Shown here piece after piece: positions 48,663-61,400 of a stretch of 64,000 nucleotides of DNA. The stretch is from Pteria penguin. Taxonomy: Eukaryota > Mollusca > Bivalvia > Pterioida > Pteriidae. The notes beneath the pieces are model-generated. The model ran no database searches, was not told where the DNA came from, and saw only the letters and a list, made by a program, of their open reading frames with translations. A program made the translations under genes and the position numbers. Positions within the stretch are counted from its first letter, which is position 1. The number at the start of each line of letters is the position of its first letter. The stretch spans positions 25,252,534 to 25,316,533 of the forward strand of contig CM068587.1 in NCBI GenBank assembly GCA_035048485.1, written 5' to 3'.

Positions 48663-48730
48663 ATGTTTTGTGTGCAAGTCCTTGGTGATTTGTGTCATAC
48701 AGCTTTGTCAGATGTCTTCTGTTTTTCCTC
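48663..48730 (-). repeat. Solitary copy of the 63-bp minisatellite unit
   Basis: Reads GTCCTTGGTGATTTGTGTCA then TCAGATGTCTTCTGTTTTTC, the reverse complement of the unit tandemly repeated at 8350-9052, with about 90 percent identity by eye. Confidence 0.8.
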
Positions 48731-49684
48731 TATATAGCTAAATAGCAAAAGGGCTATATTCGCATTTTCCTGTGAGGGGAACTGATTTATGCATGCGCAA
48801 TAAGACTGCCATTGTAATTAAGTTATAAAACTGAATTCTGCTGCTGTCGAGTAGGTCAAACGTGAAGGTTAAGGTTACAAATTATGGTACCAATAGAAAG
48901 GCCTTGCCACAAGGATTACTCATGTGAAATACGAAAGCACTGGATGTTATAGTTAAAAAATTATGTCCAATGTTTAAGTTGCCCACAAGCAAACGACAGA
49001 AATAGTTTTCTCCGATTGATCGATCCCGGGCATACAAAAAGTATCATTCACTTTTTCTCGAGTAGAAGTATTGTGGTCTTGTGAACATCTATATCTCGCA
49101 TTATAAGAGCTACCCTTCATACTCCAAAATATTACTATAACAAAAGCACTTTATAAAGCTTATTAAATTGTCATGTTTTATTAAGTATTTACTCCGCGTG
49201 TTTAAAAGATCTCCCCATAAAACATATTTTAATAGTATTAGAAATTGTCTGGTGAATAGTGTTTGAAAACAAGGTGTCCGAAGGTTCTAAACATCTGAAT
49301 AAACAGTCGATACAGGTATAATACATATATACAGAAAATGGCCCGTCTTCAGCTCGATTATCTACGGCCCCTTCCAGTGAAATAGCCTGCACAATAATTG
49401 TAGTATATTCGAAATTATGATATATATTGGCATAGACAGAGACATAGAAAGTAGTCTATGTCTCCGATACTGGGATATCAATACACTGTTATGATTATTT
49501 TTCTGGTCTTTAATTACGTTACTATCACAACACTCACTTAAATGTTTACGGACGGATGTCGAGAATAACCGCATGAGCTCAGTTCGACTTGAAGTGTAGG
49601 ATAGACGCATTACACATAACTCTGACAATTCCGGTTGTCGGTCCGACATTTTCTAAGGTGATTTATCCCTTATCCGTCCTTTAT

Positions 49685-49800
49685 AAAACGGCAAACGTTG
49701 GCATGAATAAGATCCCGTAATGCCTCGAGTGGGTCCGCTGCTAAAATCAAACATTGTGACGCAATGCACAAGGCAGGTGTTGCCACCATACATGTACAAT
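49685..49800 (+). mobile_element. SINE 3' fragment
   Basis: AAGATCCCGTAATGCCTCGA, then GACGCAATGCACAAGGCAGG and CACCATACATG match the body and tail of the SINEs at 23.2-23.9 kb. Confidence 0.55.
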
Positions 49801-49913
49801 AACTCTGGTGTTGACTTGGACCACAAAGCAAAGTAAACAAAACTTGGCTTGACCAGTAGGACTAAAACAATCATATTATTTCAAGACATCAAACACATTA
49901 CACATATCACAAA

Positions 49914-49919
49914 TTTATT
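49914..49919 (-). terminator. Candidate distal polyadenylation signal of NUP210
   Basis: AATAAA on the minus strand. The 2.5 kb between it and the stop codon (49920-52453) has no exon or clear mobile element apart from a short (AGT)n run near 50060, which fits a long 3' UTR. Closer AATAAA or ATTAAA signals also exist, so the true end is open. Confidence 0.35.
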
Positions 49920-52453
49920 GTTCTTTTTTCAAATATAAAAACAAAAGTTCACAAAATCTCTTCTTGCATTCATGCAACTTCATTTCACATACTTGGTACA
50001 TTTAACATACTCAGTTCAATAATAAACAACGCATTATCAAACCAATTATACATATAAGTAGTAGTAGTAGTTTATTATCAAATGCCATAATCAAAGAACA
50101 AATACAAGTACAATAAAAAAATCTTCAGAAGATGCGATGCACCAAAATTCTCCACAATAATACCACTCAGTGGTTAGTAAATACCAATTTTGGTAATAGC
50201 CGATTCAACCAGATCTTCCAGTACCATCAAATGGCATTTGCACCGTACAGTAAAGGATAGAGTGCCAGTGTTTCTGTTTTATGGGGTATGGATACTCAGG
50301 GAAGAAAGAGATTAACATTGTATATATCAATACCAGAGATATGTGTTGTACGTCTCTGTCAATACGTATCTCGCCCGCTGACAACTGATGACAGATGAAA
50401 GCAACGTTGTTTAACGTTCCCGGTCTTAGTTTTTGTCTACACCTAACCCTTGGGGTCAACAATACCTATCAACTTTACAATAAAAACGTTGAAATTTGAA
50501 CACATTAACAGTATCATGTCTCTTCATTCTGTTTTTAAAAATCCCCATCAAATGAATTAAACGTTAGGAAAGATACAACATTGGTAACGACTGTATATCT
50601 TCATACTATGTGAAACATTTCACTACAATGTGAAAAGACACATGAAAACATTGAAATTTTCACGCCTAAACATTCGTCCCACATTTTGCCAATACAAATA
50701 CGATTGCTGGGTGTATGCAATCTTCTTCACTAAAGTGCAGTCAAGTTAAACACAAGTTCTGTTTTATTGAAAAATTTTATTAGAAATAATACATTATTAA
50801 TATCAAACTATCAGCATTGCTAAAAACTGATGGCTAGAAACTGATGCTAATTATATCTCTGAATTTAATGTCCATGAACTTCACACCCAAAAAGTTTAAT
50901 TCTGACCCAAGGAATAATACCTACTACCACAGATAATTCGAGAAATTTTGTTCTCTCTTCCTTTCAATGCCTTCTGTCACTTTTTTAGCAGTTAGAATTA
51001 CAGCCAAAACTCCAGGAAAAGTTTGGGATCTTTAACATTTTATGTTACCAATCTAAAAACTTGCACTGTCCTAAGCACCTTTGCCACTTCAAAGAGAATG
51101 TAAGTAACAATGTACCTTCACAGGGTTCTTATACAATGCCCTTATCTCTGACAGTATATTGGTATATATCAGTCCGGCAGGAACTACAGGATAATTTTGT
51201 CACAATGAAACACTAATTGTGAAGTATTAATGGTACAGTAAGAGGAAAATGATAACCATGTATAATGAGGACTTTAGGAGGAACAAGGATAAGGAACAGG
51301 CTGATCAACAACCACTTGGTTTGGAGGGCTATAGGACAGTTTAATAAGCTGAGTTATCTACCCCTGTTTACTCAGGTAATCTCCAAAAGTGGATAAGGAA
51401 TGGTACAAAAGTTGTGTAATACTGCTAATATAATTCAAATTTATTTGTATGACCAATTAATCATAGTGAGATATGATCAGTCAAGGTTTAACCTTGCATT
51501 TAAACTCAGTCATAATATGCAGAATGTGGGAGTGTTCTAATCAAGGCAGACACATCACATTATTAAATATTCCTATAGGCCCTATTGGTTATTTGAAGTG
51601 TAGTGGAGACCATGGTGTGAATAGCAGTCAGTTTCATTACTGAGCATCATGATCTTTATTATTATGCATTAATTGACGGACCTTAAGTGACCTATAACAT
51701 CAACAATATGTCAACATATAGTACCTCATAAACACACACAATAGTCAATGGTATACTCTCAAACAGTTAGCATCCATTAACATATTCAATAATCAATCAT
51801 ATATTCTCAAACATTCATTGATCATAATACATTCCAGAGAAATCACTGCACCATTCATTCAATTCTTAACTTGTACACAACTTATGTTCAACAATTCTCA
51901 TAACATACATACCTACACACACAAGCAATGTAAACTCAGAAACATTTGTTTCCATCTTAAATGCATAACACAGTTTTCACCTCCTATTCTACTTGTTATC
52001 ATTCTAAACATATTGACATTCATTATCATACATCTATTTTTCCATGTTAAAAACTTGTCGAAATATTTGTGTTTCACATTAAAATGCATGAGTATTTATT
52101 TGTATTTCATACAAAGGAAGAACTGTTTATCATATGAAATATATTTCAAACATTGGGAATATTCATTTTAAAAGTACTTGTGTTGACATTCCAAATTAAA
52201 CAGCATTACCAAATTATTCATAAATTAAATCCATGAAAATTCTACTAGATATACTCTACAGGTATCTCAAGAACATCATTTCAAAGCTTTACCTCTCTTT
52301 CAAATCAAATAACACGAAAAAGAGGAAGAAACCACACAATGACAGGGATTCTCATGATGTGGAATTTTTACCTTTCAATAACACAATGAGATCTTTGGAC
52401 TGTTTATAACTAAGGCCACGATGATAAATGACGGACTAAGGTGCTGCCCTACA

Positions 52454-55400
52454 TTATAATGGGCTACGCTGTTGATAGTATGGAGAACGTCGTCTCATGG
52501 GACTCTGACCATCAACTGGATGGTATCCTGGCGACCACAGTGAGGCAGCTCTTGGAGTAGGGGAGGTGTAACGAGAACTATAACCTGGTGGCGAGGAACC
52601 TGAACAAGATAGTGCAATATATCAGCAAGAAGAAAATATCTCAAATTACTACTAAAACAGAATTTCAGGTTTGTAAACTTGCTCTCTGAATATGTTACAA
52701 TCAAATCACAACAAATAAGCATGTAAGTTTTTCAGTAATGCCTCGGCAATACAAATCTGAACTGGAGGTGAATGTGCTGCATTGTAAGAGTTTTCATTTC
52801 TGTGTTATTCTCTTATAATCATTTTTCAATTCTTTCTGTAATCCCTTTACTTCTTTTTGTTACACATCTGTAACTGTTTTGTTAATAAGAAATAAGATAT
52901 ATTTGTTGAAATAAAGAATGCTAGGTTGCTGGAGTTTTCCCTTACACATACCTGCTGGATACTGAGGAGGTGGCGTTCCCATAGGACTGACAGTATTACT
53001 GGAGTTAAGGAATGCTGGATTTGTATTAGTTGCTCTCCCTGACCTTGAACCAATTATGAAATGATACCCTGAAATGTAATTTTCAAGTAAGCTAAATGGA
53101 GATCAACTGATTCTACAAAATAATTTCGTTTACCTATTTAGTGTGTGATCTCTCACATTCAGTAATTCTTGAGTTTTCTAGTGTTGAACAACAGAGTTTA
53201 AGAAAGAGATTTTTAACAATCAAATCTTGTTATAAAATCGGTCCAGTGGTATACTGTATAGGACTCAATTTGTAATCTGCCAATCCAGATTTGAATTCAA
53301 TTGTCTGCAAGAAAAACTTGCAGAAAGAAAAACTTGTCTTAAGTGATATATTTTGTCTTCTGTTTTTCTATCTTCCCTTCAGGTAACAGTATATTAAACA
53401 GAGACCAGGTGTCATTGTATATATTGGCAATTACCAGGGTCCTCACTGCTATGCAGAGCTCCAAGTGTCCCTATTTACAACAAGACACTTCACCAGTAAC
53501 CTAAAAAATTCACTTGCCAAATAACATGCAATCTGGTAAGGTATCGAATTTTAGACTGTAAATATCTGGCGATGCATTCCGCACTGGCTGGTACTCATGT
53601 CCATTAAACTTTGATGATTTAAATCCAAAACAAAAAATTTGTTGCGATTTATGTTTTGATGTGTACTCAATGATATTGCACTAAACATGCTTTTGTGAAT
53701 ACATTTGTATAACTGCTCTCCCTCTTTTTAAGTACAAAAATGATAATGGTGATGCAGTTAAAATATCTAAAAAATACCCAGATTTACAAATGTTCTGAAA
53801 ATTTTCATTCACAACTTGAAGCCCTAATATGGGTAGTCTGTTGGGTAGGTAAAAATCATACAACAGCTGTGCTATCATCATGTAATGAAAAAAACTTGAG
53901 TGGCATAAAACAAATAATCTGATTTCAAGGACAGGAATCTATCAATTCAGTGCTGGAATTTGCACCCATGACCAACTCTTAATAAGAATACTTTGCAGAT
54001 TTTATTACCATAAAAAAAGAATGCAAATAATCTTACGACTAAAAACATGATGATACTAAGCCAAAATACAGGAATTAGTCTTTTACACAAGAAAATCACT
54101 AAAACTGGTAGACACTCCCTAAACTGCATCAAATCAATGGATGGCTCCATCAGATATTAAACCTTTAGTATTTCTTGTCTTGTAAGGTGTTATCAAATTT
54201 CTAAGTAAAATCGTGATAGAAATACAGTGATCAGACTGGCAATTGTAAGAGATAGGACATATACCATGCCTTCATTACAGCACTAAATGAAAATTCAGTC
54301 TGACGATTAAGGTGGCTCGAGTGTCGTGTGACATCATAGTTTCATTCTGGATTTTTGTACCGTTGAGTAGATTATTTTCATGCCGCGTTGTTCTTTGTCG
54401 GTAAAACATCAATCATCGTCATGTCCAACAAATTTCGGGAAAAAAAACCAGACAACTGGTAAAAAAGGTTATAATGATAAAATAAAGTAGTTAAGAAAGG
54501 CATTAGAGAAACGTATAAGTTGTGATGAACCTGTGACATATCGATCTATAGAGCATGAGTGTGACGATGTTGATGATACAGTAAGTGCACGCGTTGCCGT
54601 TGATCAATAAAAAATAAGTATTGTGATGTATTATTTTTATGATTTCCTATTGTAATAAAAACAAATAATATGTATGCCAAATTTTATGAAGTTTGAACCA
54701 TTATTTTTTCATTAATTGGAAATTATATACTAGTATAAAAACATGAGTTTTTTCGGCGATATTTGATGAAAAAGTATGCCCGAGACAGTATTCAGATGCC
54801 TGTCAATCAAAAATAAGTATTGCAAAGTATTATTTTTATGATTTATTCTTATTGTAATTACTACAAATAATAAGTATGCCAAACTTTATGAAGTTTTAAC
54901 CATTATTTTCAAAGTTATAGCTATTTCTAGGTATTCACACATCTATTTCAACCTGAAATATTTACATGCTGTAGTAAATTTTGACACCTATTTCATGGAA
55001 CTTTTTTATGATGAAATTGTTACCATGGCTTGAAATGTTGGCATTATGTTCCTACAATATTTGTATAAGTGTAATTGTTATATGTGACCTTATCGAGGCT
55101 TATGTAAAAACAATACTTTAAATCTCACTGACGGTACATACTTTTGTGCTACCATTAAACAAAGAAAAAGCCAAGCAACATACACATTTTTGTTTTATTT
55201 TTTGTACTTCAAACATAGATCTTTAGTTTAGAAGATGAATTGGACCAGTTTAACCATAAAAAGCATGACACTCGAGCCAACTTAACTTGATTGAAATAAC
55301 TGTGAATTGTCTGTGATTTAAATAAGAATTAATTTGAGGAAAGAAAAGAAACCCTGTTCTTAGATTTGATCAAATTCTGATGTTAGAAATATTAGACAGT

Positions 55401-58400
55401 TGGACGAAAAGACCAACAGAAAATCAGAAACAATAGTTGGTATAGGCTCTGAAATTTATCATAAACCATCAAAAATTGGGTTGCATGTGTCCTTAATAAG
55501 AAGTATGAACATACACTAGGGACAATTTTCTAATATAAAACCTTAATTTGGTATTCAAAATTTTAGATTCTTAGTGACCCTGATCTCTCAGAGGTAATCC
55601 GAGTGATTTTTGTCTAAAAGCACCATATTTCCAATGACAATCGACATTTGTATAAAGTATAATCATTGCCAATTGAATATTCACTAAAATACTGGCCCTT
55701 TTTCGGTATTTTAGTTTCTATTTTTTTCTAAGTGAATTTAACCTTTCAAAAATGATCTTTAGTAACCTTTGTCAGAAATCCTGTATCTGAGAGGCAAGCA
55801 ACAATTGTGTGAAGAATCATAACTGCCTATTGAAAATTCACTACAAATAGGCCCTTTTTTCGGTATTTAAATTCTAGCTGTTCAGTGAAATTGACCTTTC
55901 AGAAAATGACCTTTGTCAGAAAGCCCATGTTCAAAGTCACACTTGTGTGAAGTAAGAACCATTTCTGAGAAACAATTTAGGATATATGAGTTGGGATGGA
56001 CAGATAGATAGGCAGACATCACATGCTCAATTTTCAATTTTCTATGATTAACATACCAACAATGACAGCCATTGCTGTGGCAACAATCAGGAATATGATG
56101 AACAGCCATGATTGATAATTGTTCCAGATATTGCGGAAAAATGAGCCCCAGCCAATGTATTTGTGAGGATAACTATCTGTAAATAAACAACATAATTATG
56201 TATTGATCTCCTTTCATATTTAAATTACATAACATTAGAAATCATATCTTTTTTCATGTTTATACAATTCAATCCAACAGAATTACATTATCCATCGACC
56301 TTCCTTCTCATGTAAATTTTTTCCTATTTTGTTTTATTTTATTGTAATCAAAATAGTACATGTATGAATGTATTATTCATATGAAATCTAAAATCGATGA
56401 ATGGGAAAGGATGAAATTTACTATATACAGCAATAAAGATAAATTTTATATACATTTGGATAATATGATTAACAGAGAGAAAATACTTAAGGTATTCCCA
56501 TCCTAACTCCTTACTTCCGCTCAATATGACGGTGAGCGCTGACAGATAATGATATGCTAATGCTATACGCGTATTCAGCAACATTCCTCAAGCCTTTGAC
56601 TTTGCTGAAAAATATATCTGAAAATTTCAGCATCTTTATTTCAATATCTTTTGGTATTTTCTTTCCATTTCACTTTCAGTATTTCATTCTGAGTCATTCA
56701 ATATCAAGCATGACTAAAGTATCAAAATATTTTAGAAAATTTCAAATATTAGGTCTTCAAAGTTCTTTTTGTTAATTACTTTCTAGTTTCTTGTCTGATT
56801 TCATTCAAACAAAATCTAAACTGACCGTCTCAAAAAACCCTTTTCAAAAATATATACATTATTGAGGTTTTCTCGAAAAATGAAATTTATGAAGTTTTGA
56901 GTAGGAAATTCCCCAATCAGACCGTAGTCAACTTATGTTACATCCATGTAATACAAATGTATGATGTAATAGGTAGGTGAGGGCTATCCATAGTTTAAGT
57001 AGGGTGGGAATACCTTTAAGTTCACTTACCAATATAATCCGGCTTGCTGCCAATTAATCTTATAGTCACTGATAATGACACTTTCTGACCTGTCTTTTGA
57101 CAAATCAAATCAACACTTGCATCAAGTTTCTCTTGCTCCCATAGAATGGCTGTCTCAAGCAACCTGATTGGATAGATTAAGATGTTTCCTGACTGACTGT
57201 CTCTTTCTGGGGTCATGGCCTGGAGTATGTTGTCATCACTCACAACAACCTAAATATTAAGAACAGTACACACTGGTCATTCTTTCCTCTACGTACCCTA
57301 TAACTCGGTCATACATCCCTTCCCTCCTTAGTAATATCCCCTCCTTAGTAATATCCTCCCCTCTCTATCAAATAATGAATGATTCCCACACTCATTTTAT
57401 ACAATAAAATATTATTAAATATACGTCCCAAGACAAGGCCCTTTATCAACACTTGCCTCCGAGTATATCTAACTATAAATCAGTACAATCCACTTAGAGT
57501 GAGCAAGAAGGATTTTAACTTTTTAACTATATCATATTGCCCTGTGAGGCTTTTATATTGACTGCTACATGAAGTATAATGCTTAGCTTTTGAGTACACT
57601 TCATACCGAAAGAAGATCTTCAGCTGCAAAGCTATCATGAGATGGGCTAATCTTCCTTAACTGTTGTCTACTAAGCACCATAGAAACCAGATATCTTCTG
57701 GTCTTATAAGCTTTCATGTCTTGGAGAAGGATCTAGCCTTAAACTACTAAATGTGATCTGACTGAGATTAATTTATCAGCATATATAATTACCTGAACAC
57801 AAGATGCCAACTCTGGAATACTGGAGACCCTAACTGTTGTCAATGGTGACAAGGTTGACAAGGTAACATCTGTGTTGTGGACATAGAATGCTGGAAGGAA
57901 TGGCAGCTTTAGAGGTGCACTTGTGACCTCTACTTGATCCTCCTGAGGGGGTACATAGACTTGCAGCATTACATTAGTATTGAGGGCACTGATTTGCTGG
58001 AATTTTCTGCTGGCTCCTACTTTGCTAACCAGGCAACCATACTTGCCTACAAATGAGATATGATAATACAGGTTAACTTTTACTGTTCAAAGTAAATCTT
58101 ATCAAATTCAGTCACGACTTCAGCACAACAGAATAAAGAGTTTTAGGGCTATTCAGAGTTCTAGCGCAACTACAGGGCTATACAGTTAATAAAAAAGTAA
58201 AATTCTTGAAATTTAACAATCTTCACCTATTTCTTTTTGTTAGGCTTAGGCTTTCTATCTTGTGTATACATTTCAATTTTCATAAACATTTATTGTCTAG
58301 TCTTTTTCCTCATTGTCTTCTGGATAGTTTTTTTCTTTACACATGTTATATCTTCATAAATTGTCCAAAACACCTAATCTTATACTAAACAGACCAACAC

Positions 58401-61400
58401 TGATAAAACCTGTATGGTAAATTATCCCACACACCTAGCCTCATACAAGCAGACCAACACTGATAAAACCTGTACAATAAATTATCCCACACACCTAGCC
58501 TCATACAAGCAGACCAACACTGATAAAACCTGTATGGTAAATTATCCCACACACCTAGCCTCATACAAGCAGACCAACACTGATAAAACCTGTACAGTAA
58601 ATTATCCCACACACGTAGCCTCATACAAGCAGACCAACACTGATAAAACCTGTACGGTAAATAATCCCACACACGTAGCCTCATACAAGCAGACCAACAC
58701 TGATAAAACCTGTACAGTAAATAATCCCACACACCTAGCCTCATACAAGCAGACCAACACTGATAAAACCTGTACAGTAAATTAACCCAAACACCTAGCT
58801 TCATACAAGCAGACCAACACTGATAAAACCTGTACAGTAAATTATACCAAACACTTAGTCTCATACACACAGACCAACACTGATAAAACCTGTACAGTAA
58901 ATTATCCAACACACCTAGCCTCGTACAAACAGATCAACACTGATAAAACCTGTACAGTAAATTATCCCACACACCTAGCCTCATACAAAGAGACCAACAC
59001 AGCTGAAATCTGTACAGTAAATTATCCCACAAACCTAGTCTCATACAAACAGACCGACACTGATAAAACCTGTACAGTAAATTATCCCACACACCCAGCC
59101 TCATACAAACAGACCAACACTGATAAAACCTGTACAGTAAATAAATTATCCCACACACCTAGCCTCATACAAGCAGACCAACACTGATAAAACCTGTACA
59201 GTAAATTATCCAACACACCTAGCCTCGTACAAACAGACCAACACTGATAAAACCTGTGCAGTAAATAATCCCACACACCTAGCCTCATACAAACAGACCA
59301 ACACTGATAAAACCTGTACAGTAAATAATTTATCCCACACACCTAGCCTCATACAAACAGATCAACACTGATAAAACCTGTACAGTAAATTATCCCACAC
59401 ACCTAGCCTCATACAAGCAGACTAACACTGATAAACCTGTACAGTAAATAATCCCACACACCTAGCTTCATACAAAGAGACCAACACTGATAAAACCTGT
59501 ACAGTAAATTCCCACACACCTAGCCTCATACAAACAGACCAACACTGATAAAACCTGTACAGTAAATTATACCACACACCTAACCTCATACAGACAGACC
59601 AACACTGATAAAACCTGTACAGTAAATTATCCCACACAACTAGCCTCATACAAACAGACCAACACTGATAAAGCCTATACAATAAATTCTCCCAAACACC
59701 CAGCCTCATACAAAGAGACAAACACTGATAAAACCTGTATAGTAAATTCCCCAAGACACCTAGCCTCATACAAACAGACCGACACTGATAAAACCTGTAC
59801 AGTAAATTATCCCACACACCTAGCCTCATACAAACAGACCAACACTGATAAAACCTGTACAGTAAATTATCCCACACACCTAGCCTCATACAAACAGACC
59901 AACACTGATAAAACCTGCACAGTAAATGAATTATCCCACACACCTAGCCTCATACAAGCAGACTAACACTGATAAACCTGTACAGTAAGTAATCCCACAC
60001 ACCTAACCTCATACAAACAGACCAACATTGATAAAACCTGTACAGTAAATTCCCACACACCTAACCTCATACAAACAGACCAACATTGATAAAACCTGTA
60101 CAGTAAATTATACCACACACCTAACCTCATACAGACAGACCAACACTGATAAAACCTGTACAGTAAATTATCCCACACACCTAGCCTCATACAAACAGAC
60201 CAACACTGATAAAACCTGTACAGTAAATTATCCCACACATCTAGCCTCATACAAACAGACCAACACTGATAAAGCCTATACAATAAATTGTCCCAAACAC
60301 CCAGCCTCATACAAAGAGACAAACACTGATAAAACCTGTATAGTAAATTCCCCAAGACACCTGGCCTCATACAAACAGACCAACACTGATAAAACCTATA
60401 CAATTAATTCTCCCAAACACCTAGCCTCATACAAAGGGACCAACACTGATAAAACTTGCACAATAAATCATCCCAAACACCTAACCTCATACAAACAGAC
60501 CAACACTGATAAAACCTGTACAGTAAATTCTCCCAGACACCCAGCCTCATACAAAGAGACCAACACTGATAAAACCTGTATAGTAAATTATTCCACACAC
60601 CTAGCCTCATACAAACAGACCAACACTGATAAAATCTGTACAGTCAATTATTCTACACACCTAGCCTCATACAGACAGACCAACACTTATAAAACCTGTA
60701 TAGTAAATTATCCCACACACGTAGCCTCATACAAAGAGACCAACACTGATAACAACTTTACAATAAATTATCCCACACACCTAGCCTCATACAAAGAGAC
60801 CAACACTGATAAAACCTGTACAGTAAATTATCCCACACACCTAGCCTCATACAAACAGACCAACACTGATAAAACCTGTACAGTAAATTATCCCACCTAG
60901 CCTCATACAAGAGACCAACACTGATAAAACCTGTACAGTAAATTATCCCACACACCTAGCCTCATACAAACAGACCAACACTGATAAAACCTGTAAAGTA
61001 AATTATCCCACACACCTAGCCTCATACAAGAGACCAACACTGATAAAACCTGTACAGTAAATAAATTATCCCACACACCTAGCCTCATACAAGCAGACCA
61101 ACACTGATAAAACCTGTACAGTAAATTATCCACAACTAGCCTCTTACAAACAGACCAACACTGATAAAACCTGTGCAGTAAATAATCCCACACACTAGCC
61201 TCATACAAAGACCAACACTGATAAAACCTGTACATAAATAATTTATCCCACACACCTAGCCTCATACAAACAGATCAACACTGATAAAACCTGTACAGTA
61301 AATTATCCCACACACCTAGCCTCATACAAACAGACCAACACTGATAAAACCTGTACAGTAAATTATCCCAAACACCTAGCCTCATACAAGCAGACCAACA

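Larger units (their letters stand above)
48353..49900. other. Repeat fragments between the LTR element and NUP210
   Basis: Contains an isolated reversed copy of the 63-bp minisatellite unit (48663-48730), a hairpin-repeat body (48857-49000), a short AGAGACATAGA hairpin (49433-49475) and a SINE tail (49685-49800). No exons recognised. Confidence 0.5.

Noticed and set aside
51818..52171. 117-residue plus-strand open frame
   Set aside because: Antisense to the presumed NUP210 3' UTR, low complexity, no domain.
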